DNA from: Phoebastria nigripes
Lineage: Eukaryota; Chordata; Aves; Procellariiformes; Diomedeidae
Direction of reading: 5' to 3'
Assembly (NCBI GenBank): GCA_035582835.1
Contig: JAYKAV010000467.1
Coordinates: forward strand, 1,862,975 to 1,926,974
DNA length: 64,000 bases
Shown: positions 13,383-24,470 of the stretch, in pieces
How positions within the stretch are numbered: position 1 is the first letter of the stretch
Layout of the letters: every line of letters begins with the position of its first letter
The notes under the pieces: model-generated
The model's database searches: none
Told to the model about the DNA's origin: nothing
Seen by the model: only the letters and a program-made list of their open reading frames with translations
Program-made: the position numbers and the translations under genes

Positions 13383-13406
13383 TTGTCTGCTTGTCTGCAG
13401 GTATGT
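13383..13406 (+). promoter_or_regulatory. Candidate recursive (zero-length exon) splice site
   Basis: A pyrimidine-rich run ends in TGTCTGCAG directly followed by GTATGT, so an acceptor and a donor are fused at 13400|13401. This is the shape of a ratchet/recursive splice site in long introns. Such 8- to 10-mers also occur by chance about once per several tens of kilobases. Confidence 0.2.
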
Positions 13407-14455
13407 CCTCCTGCTTACCTCATTGCCTTGAGTTGTACTTTAGGTAGGATGAAACAAACCTGGTCAGGAAATCTTAAGGTTTGTGCCCTGTACACTGATG
13501 GCAGATGATGCTTTTTAATGGATTCAGGCTTCTTTCACAGCAGGGTCAGTAGTAAAAAATTCACCTGTATCATGAATTATATATGAACCTTTAGTTTATA
13601 CCAGTTTGTTTAGAGCGGGATGCTGGACAAAGAATTGTAAATTTGCCCAGCCTGACGAAGGCAGGTTTGTAACTATTAGGACCGCTGTCCCTAGAGTCTG
13701 CTTCTGCATGCACGAGGGGAAATGACTGTCTCGTTTTAAGGAAAAGGGCATGAGGAAGAAGGAGGATTTAATAATTTTGTGCCAAGTCTTAAGGCAGGAG
13801 CGAGACAGCAAGAGGCTGATAGTGATGTTTTCATTTCACAGGGAGATGGAAGCTTCCTTGATCTCCTAACCAAAAATATTGAGGTTTCATTCGGTTAAGG
13901 TGGTATCTACCTCTTTAATAGGACTGTGACTCAGAGAGCAGCTGACGGCTGCTTCTTTCTGTGTATAGAACTATAATCCTTCTCAATTATCAAAGACATA
14001 AATTACTATTATTTCCTTACCAGATCGAACATCTTCCTTAAATATGTGAAAGAAAAATTGTAGGTTGTCTAGTGAATTTTCCTCTTGGAAAAACTGCCTA
14101 TTCTTAATATACAAGTTCAATGAAAGGTCAAAAGTTTATCAGTGCAAAGACTGTATCCTAATAATTTATCTGCCAGCTTCCCAGCTCATATTTTGATACT
14201 TTGAATTAAGAGACGTTTTTGTACTGCCTTCATGTAAAAGTAATCAAACAGCACTTTTCACAGGCCTATCACAGTATCTATTGATCATAATCAAACTACA
14301 GATAGTGTTAGTATTAGAGGGCTCCTGTGCAGGACAATTTGTCAATCACCAGGGCAAACTGATACTGACTGTCTCAGGACGCTGTTTTCCTCTGCCAATA
14401 TAACTCCACCAGGTTTCACCCTATGAAGAACTGCCATGAGGCAATGCTCAAGGAG

Positions 14456-14495
14456 TTTGCAGGTAAATCAGATCTCTTTTGCAGGTAAATCAGAT
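14456..14495 (+). repeat. Tandem 22-bp doublet carrying fused acceptor-donor motif
   Basis: The 18-mer TTTGCAGGTAAATCAGAT occurs at 14456-14473 and exactly again at 14478-14495. The second copy is preceded by ATCTCTTTTG, giving a pyrimidine tract, CAG at 14482-14484 and GTAAAT from 14485. This is a recursive-splice-like motif if the + strand is transcribed as an intron. Confidence 0.6.
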
Positions 14496-14769
14496 GTTTT
14501 CACACTTCCTGGGCTCAGTGACCCTCATTCACAGGGTAATACAAGGACCATTGGATGTAGTCTCAGCACTACTAGTAGTATCATTAACAGGCTGCTCTGG
14601 AAAAGTGAGATGTCAGAGAGTGGGAAAGAACAAAGTGCCTACCTCGATGAAGTGGGGTAATGTAAAGAGCAATTCAGAATTATGGAGCTCCCAGGTTATT
14701 CTTAGTTCCTGGAAAACGTTGAAATAATTAACACAAACCATATTTAAACATCTAGGAGAAAACAAGGTG

Positions 14770-15790
14770 AGTAGAAGCAAGCATAGATTTGCCAAGAATA
14801 AACAACGCCAGTCAGTCTAACACCACTTGATAAACAGTTTTCAGGCAGAGAAACAGGAGTGATCCAATATTTTGATTTTAGGGAGATTTTCATGCTATTT
14901 CATGACTTTTTACCAACTCAACTAAGTAAGAATAGCCTGGATGGGGTAGCCTCTAAGATGGGGGCAATATTATCTGGGGGACAAGAAACAGCCAGGATGT
15001 AGTACTAAAACAAGTTGTAGGTAATGAGGTTCTGTAGGAGTCAGTCCTTGGTCCAGTTCTCTTCAATATTTTCAATATCAAGGTATATGGGGGAAAATAA
15101 AGTATGCTTATTAAATTTTCAAAAGGAACCTCACTGGGACTGACCACAGATAATTTGGAAGATAAAGCTAAAATTAAAAATTATCCTGATGCTGGGGAAG
15201 TTGCTCTGAAAAAGTAGTGTGTCAATAATGTAAAACACAAGGTACTATTCTTTGGAAGGCTTCATCAAATAAACATAGGATAGAGACCAGCTGGCAAAAT
15301 ACAGGTTCTTCGTGAAACCATCAGAAGACCATTGTGAATGATAGCTGAGGAAGTGGAAATACTTGCAAACCCAGCAAAAGTTATAGTAGTATGAACAGAA
15401 ACTTAAGACGTGTGAGAGATCCTTCCACTCTGTTCAGCCCCAGTAAGCCCAAACTGCCTGCACAGCTGCAGGGCTGAGTCCCATGTTAGGTGATGTCTTC
15501 TGAAAAACATGTGGATCAACAGTAGAAAGTCCAGAGGAGACCACTAAAACTGACTGGGGGTCTAGAAAGGAAGTGAACAAACCATCTGGGGTTATTTTAG
15601 CCTATGTTGCAGAGGACAGAGGGAGGAATCAACCCTAACAAACATAACAACACAAAATTGCAGAAGGTGGTGGTTTGTTTTCCACATCCTTGGTGACCAA
15701 GACAAGTCTTAGGCTTAAGCTGGAGCAATTTAAATTCAGGTGAGACACTACTGGGAAAGATAATGAAGGACTGGAACAGAAAGACTGAGC
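14770..15790 (+). mobile_element. Ancient CR1-type LINE fossil (reverse transcriptase and 3' part)
   Basis: Forward-strand phrases follow the order of an old CR1 ORF2. First comes ATAGATTTGCCAAGAATAAA ('FAKN' block, about 14784), then GAGTCAGTCCTTGGTCCAGT ('GSVLGPV', 15038-15057) and TTCAATATTTTC. Next is AGTATGCTTATTAAATTTTC (15101-15120), where the 'KFADD' catalytic motif should follow but has decayed. After that come AAGGTACTATTCTTTGGAAG ('KVLHLGR', about 15239), GAAAGTCCAGAGGAGACCAC ('RVQRRA', about 15525) and GACTGGAACAG (about 15770). All frames are destroyed, and length is roughly preserved over 1 kb. The identification rests on the ordered series of family phrases. The subfamily cannot be named without alignment. 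Confidence 0.75.
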
Positions 15791-18700
15791 TATAAGGAAG
15801 ATCATCCCAGAAAAGGACGCATGTCTGTCTGTCCTGTGCACTCCCTATGGGCTGCTGGCTGGCGGACTTGTGTGCTTAGAGAGAGGAGAAAGATGTCACA
15901 TAGTGCCAGCAGCTACTTCATAAACAAAAAACCAACAGAATTTCCATTTTAAGCCTAATGACATTCCTTCCTCCCCTGGCCTTACTGATCTCAACCTTGG
16001 CAGGTTTTTCTAACGCCAGGTCTAGTTTATCTACAAACTCTGTGAAAAGTCAGACACAATATTGTGAAATGGAATTAAAAAAAAAAAAAAAATAGATCTG
16101 ATCAAAAACTATACCTAGAGAAAAGGTAAAAATTCTATTGGATGAAACATTCACTGGACTTCTTGAGTTGTGACTTAATACCTGGAACCAAAATGTATTT
16201 GCTTACACAAGGTTTTTTTGCTGAGAAAGACATTGACATGAGGATGATGATTACAGCATGATGGATAGCTGAAGGAAACCTAAACTTTGGGATGTTGTTG
16301 GGGAGGGATTGGTCTTGNTCGGTTGTTTTTGAGGCAAACTTCTAGGTTTTTATCCTGCAAAAACAAAGCTCAGAGTACAAATTTTTCAGTCTGGAGGGAC
16401 ATCTGTAGTCCTAGGAGGAGTCTTTTTAAGCTCTCTCAAGATACTCTTTCACAGCTCATCTCTAACCAACACCTTTTCTCAGGACAGATGTCTTGGAGTG
16501 AACTCAGCAGAGTCATGCTGCTGTAGACCTTGGGTAAGTGAGAGGCATGTGACTTGCATTTCTTTCTCTGACTCATAAGTCAACAGAAAAGATTTTAATG
16601 TGCTTGCAGTATATTGCTCCCCCAAACGGAGTGTGAATTACGTTACTTTCTATATGGCCACCCAACTGTGGAACACTATTCAAAGTGACAATTATAAATT
16701 TAAAAGAAATGCATTTTTAAATAAGTTTCTCAGTGTGAAGCACAGTAACTTGTCTCACCTTCCAGATTGGTACTAAAAATGCGATCAAGGAGGCACCATT
16801 CCCTGGTTCAGTGTTGGTATACGGTGTAATAAATACTGCCATTTAGTGTGGAAAAAAGTCCGTTCGTTTTTATCATATGCAGTAATGTGGAACAACATTA
16901 TGTAGCAAGTTCATTGCCTCTGACCTCATGCTTGCTAAATGACATACATAAATACTGAACATGCCTGTGACATATTTTTGGNATCTCAGATTACACATTT
17001 CTAGAGTTTAGGGAATGCCTGACCAGGGGTGAACTTCTCTGGCACATCATCTTTTTTCCAGAACATATTGTTCTTGGATCTATCCCAAAATATACACAGG
17101 GATGGTCCAATGTTTTTGTGGACAGTCTTCTTTTCCTTGGGCAGTTCAACTTTTGTTTTGGATGCAAACTAATCCTTAACGATATTGTCATCTAAGCCTG
17201 TTTATTGTTTAGTGTTCACCTCTCAAGAAAAATAATGAATGTTCTAGAAAAATCCAAGCAATTCTAGTAGAATCAGCCAACGTAGAAGAATCAACCCATT
17301 TGTTTTGGATACTTCTTAGTGCTTTCTATTCATTGTTATTCAGATTTTTCATGAAATGCCAAAACACACTTAAGAACACTCCTTTTCTATATTCTTTACT
17401 AATTTATTACCAATTTCTGAAGACACTGTCCTATTATCCTTGAAGATAATGAAAAACTCCCCTTGGCTTCAGTGTCAGCAGAAAAATACCCTAACTGAGC
17501 AGTTTTGTCAGATGGAAATTATTTATTTCTAAAAGGGCTTAGTCCTGTGAGTTACTGAATGTCTGCTAGCAAGGCCTGACGACGTTCAGCTTCCACTGAT
17601 GTCTGCGGGGGCTGAGAGCACTCAGTAACTTGAAGTACTCCATCAAAATTAACAGAAGGAAGTGATTTCAAGTAAAGTGTAAACCATGAAGTAACATCTT
17701 TTCTGGCATCTGTATTTTTTTATCACAGTATATAACCTGAATGCTGTCTGGAAATTATACCTTTTCAGCTATAACAACTTTTTCCAAAGTTTAGACACAT
17801 TCTTACACTGAGAAATGTTTGCCACATTCTGTTCATGCTCATAAGGTCGTGACTAAGATAAATAGATTTTAGAGAAACATTAGAGTGGGAGTATGTGGGA
17901 GGAATTTCATATTACTAGCTCATTTTTTAGCAGATAGAATTTTAAAAGCTTGTTGAATTTTGTGCTTGATTCCATTAGAAAGGAATACAACAATGGTTCC
18001 TATAGAATATACAACCTTATAGAATAGTACAATTTAATTTGGTATGAAATGGAATATATCATGGAAAGCTACTGAATAACATTTGAGGAAAACAACTTTA
18101 AATCCTGACATTTAGAAGTATGGCAAATGGATGTCGATGGCAACAAGACTTTAAATAACTTTAAAAGAGTGTAAGACTTGGCTCAGTTTCTCTCTGAGCT
18201 AGTGACAGGACTCCTTGTGTGTGTTAATGAGAACTGGATGAGGCATCAAATCCTGAAGTCTTTCTTTGGCGTACCATAAATCCCTACGCTGGCACAATTC
18301 CTCCTGGGCTGTGTCCTGGGCTGCCTGTGCCTCCGCCGAGACTCTGCCACCCCCACTGGCCTCCGCCAGGTCGCTTCAGAGACTTGTGACTGAGCCAAAG
18401 CAAGACTGTTTTATGTGTATTTCAGCTGCAATAATAGATTTATTTGGGGGAAGGTGAAGATCATATTTGGAAGCCACGAGTAAGATCTCGTCCAGTGAGA
18501 TTTCCACAGGAGGGATGGTGGGGAGTGACTGTAAGTGAGAATGGACCAGGAAGAAAGAGGGCATCCAGCTGATGAGTTTAGGTCTTTTCTCCAAGTTTTA
18601 TCAGTCATATAGGTATCATCTGATCCATAGACAAGCATATCTCTTGGTTACAGGGAAATAACTGCAAGCATAGGAACAAACAGTCCAAAGTGTGGGCTCT

Positions 18701-18969
18701 TGAGGGACAGCAAGAGATGAACTTCAGTGAATGACAGAGAGAGAAACAGGACCGCCTTAGTGCAGGAGCCAAAGAGAGGAGTCAAGGAAAAGTCCCAGGC
18801 TGAAGAAGGCTGGTGGTGTTATCAACAGCCATGGAAACCAAAAGGTAAGAAAGGGCTTAGCAGAAAAGATTAAGACGTTTTATGTGTCACCATCCTCTGT
18901 TGGTTTCATCCCATCCTCCCCTTTCACTGCACCCTGTTGTGAAAAAGTAAAGCTGAATTTGTGACATGA

Positions 18970-18999
18970 CTGTAATATTCAGTAGACTGAATATTACAG
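18970..18999. repeat. Perfect 13-bp hairpin with 4-nt loop
   Basis: CTGTAATATTCAG (18970-18982) and CTGAATATTACAG (18987-18999) are exact reverse complements separated by TAGA. The stem is too short for a microRNA precursor. It could be a cruciform-prone site or a binding site for a dimeric protein. Confidence 0.85.
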
Positions 19000-21705
19000 C
19001 CACAGGATAATGACTTTACTGGAGAATGAACTCAGGAAAAAGGTGTTATTCTAGACCAAATATCTATCTAAATCACAAAAGCAATAGAAGCAGATCTACA
19101 AATAAATAGTATTTTTTTTAACATGTGATCAGTTTTCCCAGGGCAAGACCTTTTATAACCCTTTAAATTGCCTGAACTGGTTTCGTTAGGAGCACTTGGG
19201 AGAAAATATCCAGTGCTAGGCCCAGACTCAAAACTTGTACTTTTTCCATGGCTGCTGGTAGGATCCTTTACAAACAAACCCCATGTGCAATGTATTGCAC
19301 ATTCATCTTTATTTCTCAGTTGGACTGTCTCATTAACCTTGCTCTTCCCTCCCGTGTGCTTGATAACACCTCCAGCCTTCCTCAGCCTGGGACATCTTGA
19401 CAGCAGCAGCTGCAAAGNGGACCCTTGAGATGCTCCTTTGCAGCCATCTGGAGAGGCTGGGGGTGCTCTCAGGATGAACGCCCATTGTGCTATGCCCAGG
19501 GACTAGCTGTGCAAAGCAGCCTATCCGCCGGGCCCCCACGATGGCTAATGTGGCTTAGGCACTGCTGTTTGCACTAGGAAGCTGAAAAGAGGGAGGGTTT
19601 CTAGAGGTACTGTGACACCAGGGTGACTCCTCCAAACATGGTGCCTAGTCCCTCTCTTCCCTCAAGCATGAGCAGGGCAAGGAGGGTTGTAATGTTGGTT
19701 TACAGACCCAGTGAATAAATTTATCAAGGAAAAAATGGTTTGCTGTCTAGTGCTAGTTACGTGCCACTGCCAAGTCCTACTCACCAGCTGCAGTTAAAGG
19801 TTTGCCCATGAAATCTGGAGATGTACCCAACCTGCATTTACTGCAACACTTGAGGGCGTTGAACCCACCCATACTGTTTCTGCTTTCAACCTCCTGTGCC
19901 TTTAACTGGGATGCTTGCATTCACTCTAAGATCACTAAGGGAGAATACCTGTCAAGAAGTAATGAATATTTGCCAAGCAACCATGTTAATCACCTCATTT
20001 CAATCTGCTTGTACACTTACAGCAACGTGACTGCATGATGTGCCTCGCTTGCTATTCATGTGAAAAGTCACACGAGCCATGGGGAGAATGGAAAAGCCGC
20101 CCAGGAAGACCTGGGAAGCACTGCAGTGTGGGAAGGACAGTATGCTGTGACCCCAGGAGCGGGATGCAGGGGCTGCCGGGAAGTAGATTTCCTCTCTGGA
20201 GGGGTTATGTTGGTGTGCGTTGGCTTTGTTTGGTTAATTAGACAGATACCGCATCTTCATGCTCATAGACGGTGGTGACTGACTTTAAAGGAAGGGCTGA
20301 GAAGTCAGGAAAGGGACAGAATAATCAAAATCCACAGCAGGATGTTTGCTATGCTCCGGCTCCTCTGCATTTAACCAAAGTTTTTTAATCCTCATGTTGA
20401 GGTTTTCCATCACACATTCATTTCAAATGCAGGCTTGGTGTTTTGAAGGGCACTTTGTAATGGTTCTATCCAGATTCAGATTATTTGTAATCCAGAGGGA
20501 AAGCATGCATTCTTTGCAAGGCAAGTAGAAAACATATCTGAACACAAATCAAAAGAATGATTACGGTACGCACGCTCTGTACCCATTACTGAATCCCCAA
20601 GGCTCTTTCTGTTTGTTTAGGCGCTTTTTCTTCNGCTGCCTCTGGTTGGACTGGGTGTAAACTCAGCAATGAATAAGAATGGTTAAAATGGATAACATAA
20701 AAAGATGTGACATTCTTGAAAGATCCCATGTTTCAAACTTAGATTCAAGTGAAAGCTACCAAAGGAACACCTCCCAGTGGTCTCAAGTAGATCTTTCTTC
20801 AGCACATCAGAGGTTTGCATATCCATCTGTCACCGGGTGCTCTTCTGATCTCACTTCAATCCTAGGCAAGCTCTGATTCACTGTGTAATGAAAAATGGCA
20901 TTTGCACGAAGTGGAGAGAAAAAGCATTGTTTCTACAGCACATTATGTTTTACACTGCTCATGAGATGGCATTTCATATCCCATAAAAAACCATTATCTG
21001 TAGCTTACTGTGCATGCTAGAAAAAGCAACATTGTGCCTTTAAAAGAGATGTCTTGTTTCTGAAAACACTTTATCTCTCACATTTCCCTACCCACAAAGT
21101 AACCTGTGTTTATAAGCAAATCCACTCAACCCCCTAATAATGACCTAGAGTAAACATCTGACATGCACTGCTTTCAAGCTTCTCTTTGTTTAGGCATGAA
21201 TTGTTCATTTTTATGTCTTTTGTATACTGTCTAAAGGAAAGACAAATGTCACAAGGGATGCTTTACATTATCAGTTGTGGCAGAGGTTATGCCTGTGTTT
21301 ATCTGATCCTCTTTTATTGCATTACAAAATGTAAGATAAACTGCCGGGCATACAATGGTCATTAATTTCAGGGCACATTTTCACATTGGATTTTTAATTT
21401 AAAATGTATTAGATGCAAGGTAGCCAGTTGTCAAGGTTCCTAGTAATTTGCAAAACCTGTGGCAATCTCATATAATAAAAAATTTCTTCCCGCTATCAGT
21501 GCTCAACTAATTTTAAAATATGAGTGCCTACGCTGTTTGCATCAGGAAACACCTATTTTCCTGCNTGCCCAGTTTCACAGTTCAATCAGCTGTTGCAGTT
21601 TTGGGGTGTCCCATCCCAGCGAGCACACCCTCCACTGCCATCCGCCAATGCCAAACAAAACAGCCACATCGAAACCTGTTAAATGTGAGACTACACAGGG
21701 CAAGA

Positions 21706-21727
21706 GGGGGAGGGGAGGGGGGGGTGG
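21706..21727 (+). other. G-quadruplex-prone G-run cluster
   Basis: Runs of five, four and eight G separated by single A residues, then TGG. With single-base loops this fits the G-quadruplex pattern on the + strand. The neighbourhood is otherwise ordinary unique DNA. Confidence 0.6.
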
Positions 21728-24194
21728 AAAGTGCATGGCGGATACGTTCCTGTAAAATACCTGTGCATCTGAGTCCACCCTCTGTCCTTGCCACAATTTT
21801 CTGTCTTGGGAGAGCTTAATAAAATCAATACAGAACTTTGAAGGGGAAAAAAATAACACAGAGAGTATGTGCTTTTTTTGTTCTGGGCTTAAGATTTCTT
21901 TGCTACTTGACAGAACTCACTGTCATATACACTACCTGCTTTATCTGAAAGTAGTTGAAGCTCCAAACATAAACCTATCAATGAAGCAACTTGCTGACTT
22001 GTTTTTCAGTTCTAGATCTTACAAACAACAGCCAGTTTTCAGAGTTTTCTGAGAAAAAACACTACAAAAATATTTGCAGCAGAGGGTGTGCCTCAGCCTA
22101 GAATCACCCTGAGAGCTGAAGCACCGGCACAGCTGAGGGTGCCTAACGCTTCCTAGCAAAGGTACCAGTTTTCACGGCTTTGCCATGACTTGGTCTGGCA
22201 TTTCCGTGCTTCCTCCTCCAGGAATAAAAGAAGTATTTTTTAAACTTTCAGCAAAAAGCATTCAGTGAGCTCTGAGAATGAGGCTAACAAACAAGAGGCA
22301 CTTTTGTTAACAGCCCTGGGTTTTGTTTGTTTTGTATCTTCAATGGCCTCTACTAGTCTGAAAATTGGCAAAGGAGTCATCCAGCAACTAGGCAGGTGTC
22401 TTTTGCTGTCCTCATGGAGGACCACTAGGATGTGGCTAAATTATAAGACCGGAGGCTGATCTGCTGCATGCTGAAAGAATTAAGTGAGCTGTAGTCCAAA
22501 CTTTTCCACTCGCAGTCTTTGTTTTTTGAGAGCTGTTTTGTACGTAACTGGGAGGATGATACTTCAGGACAATACCGTCCTCCTGATCTAACATAGAGAG
22601 GTGAAGAACAGCTTTGTGGGACGTCTTCATGTGCTCAGTTGCCGGCAGGTGAAGAACAATCTTTGAAGACACTGCCTTTTTCCAACAAGGTATTTGCAAT
22701 AATCTTGACCCCTAAATTTCAAACCTGGCAAACCCGTGACTGTGTGGCTTCTCCAGGGCACCGCTTCCAAAGTGCAAGGAGTGATTTTCCCCCTCGTCTG
22801 TGGGATCACCTCACTCCTCCCCACCAAGCGAGGGGGAGGGATTACCTCATTTCTGACACTACAGAAGCAGATCAGCATTTTCTTTTCCACAGAAATTGTG
22901 CTTTTGTTGCAAATGCTCTGGGCATCTCTCCTCCCTCTTCCCTGACGGGCTCTTCATCTGGTCCCCAGGGAGGCAAAGGGTTGGTAGTGGCAGAGACCCT
23001 GGGGACGCAGGGCTCAGTGTTGCACAGCCATGCTCTGCGCACTCTGCATGGGGGAGAGGACGTAGCCGAGGTCAGCTAGGGGAGCTGTGAGGTGGGGTTT
23101 GAATGATTTCACTGGTTATTTTCTTGCTCCTTATAGCTTGTGCAGTGCAGCTGGGCTACTTTACAATAGATGTAAGGTCTACTGGTTCCAGCCTGAGAGC
23201 ATAGCAGGACCCTGGAGTTAAATGGGGTGCAGGACACTGGAGTTACATGAGGTGTAGACTCCAGGACACTACAAGACATTGTGCATTTAGCTTTTTTGGC
23301 TCTTTCTATGGCTGCACCGATACTCGCCAGGCCAGCTGCACAGCTCTGTAGGAAGGGAAATGACAACAGGCTGTTTGCAGGGCTGTATAGTCTTATCCTC
23401 AACTNCACTTCAGAATTACACTTCCCTGAGGGTTATATCCCATTATTGATTAACTCTAAATAGCAGTAGCCAAGCTCATCATCTTTGATAAAATAAATCT
23501 TACTTAGGGGCTAATATAAACAGAAAAGAAACCACATCCCTGCATACAGGGCACAAAACAGTTAGTAGGTGGGGTGGGGGAAAGAAGACTGAAGTAATTT
23601 TATTTAATATTATCAAAAGTGCAAGCAGATGAAAGCAAAGTCAGTTATATTGTTTTAATTGCTGTTATTTGCTTGCTCCCAGTGAGCTGCATGGGCAGGA
23701 TGCTGTGCAGAAAGAAGAGGGGTGACTGTGGACAGGCAAGAAGCTATGCAGGGGCTCAGGGCTATCTGCAGAGGGGAAAGGGGGATGATGGGAAGGAGTT
23801 GGAAGGGCAGAATTCTCATTTCCAAGTCCCTGTCTCCCTTTTATCACATCCCTGTTCCCTGTTGGCGGGAGCGTGTCAGCATCTTGCTGCTACGTGGCAC
23901 CTACGTTATAACATAGTATTGCTGTACCCCAGCTGTCTGTCTGGGGCTAACAAAGGCCATGACAGCAGTCTAATCACAGCAGCATGAAGCACAGTGCCTG
24001 CTAACTGCCCAAATATTTGACTTGCTGCCTGGACCAGTTTGGCATCCTGCACTGAACTTCATGCTGTCCCATCCTGACTTTCCCAGTACCTAGCTGGGCT
24101 TACTGGGAGCCAGCTTGGATGTGCCTGAGCCACGCAACAGGCCCAGCACCTGGTGTAGCCACAGCACACCATGCTTGATTCTAGAGAAAAATCT

Positions 24195-24470
24195 GAATCA
24201 TAGAATCATAGAATCATTAAGGTTGGAAAAGACCTCTAAGATCATCAAGTCCAACCATCAACCCAACACCACCATGCCCACTAAACCATGTCCCTAAGCG
24301 CCTCATCTACACGCCTTTTAAATACTTCCAGGGATGGTGACTCCACTACTTCCCTGGGCAGCCTGGTCCAATGTTTAACCACTCTTTCAGTAAAGACATT
24401 TTTCCTAATGTCCAATCTAAACCTCCCCTGGCGCAGCTTGAGGCCATTTCCTCTCGTCCCTGGGGCAAAA
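24195..24470 (-). mobile_element. CR1 retrotransposon, 5'-truncated 3' end
   Basis: On the reverse strand this is a CR1 3' end. The + strand starts with GAATCATAGAATCATAGAAT (the CR1 8-bp tail in complement), then TTAAGGTTGGAAAAGACCTC and the stretch ending CTTGAGGCCATTTCCTCTCG. It covers the last codons of ORF2 and the 3' untranslated region only, as typical for CR1, which usually inserts 5'-truncated. The phrases are well preserved, so this is a younger copy than the fossils elsewhere in the window. The cut at about 24470 is where the family phrase stops. Confidence 0.92.

Larger units (their letters stand above)
10041..14769. other. Unique DNA, no gene seen
   Basis: No exon or repeat family is recognisable. 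Open frames around 11551-11961 and 11591-11902 occupy the same DNA on opposite strands, which argues against either being real. A GC-richer patch lies at 11870-12150. Two zero-length-exon splice motifs (13400 and 14462/14484) are listed separately. Confidence 0.45.
15791..24194. other. Unique AT-rich DNA, no gene seen
   Basis: About 8.4 kb without a recognisable exon or repeat family. A 16-A run lies near 16077-16092. Open frames (for example 19068-19415 minus, 22639-23079 plus, 23619-23987 plus) overlap frames on the other strand and show no known motif. A perfect hairpin at 18970-18999 and a G-run cluster at 21706-21727 are listed separately. The stretch 20940-21440 is AT-rich, repeat-free and could contain conserved non-coding sequence, but that cannot be judged from one genome. 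Confidence 0.45.
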
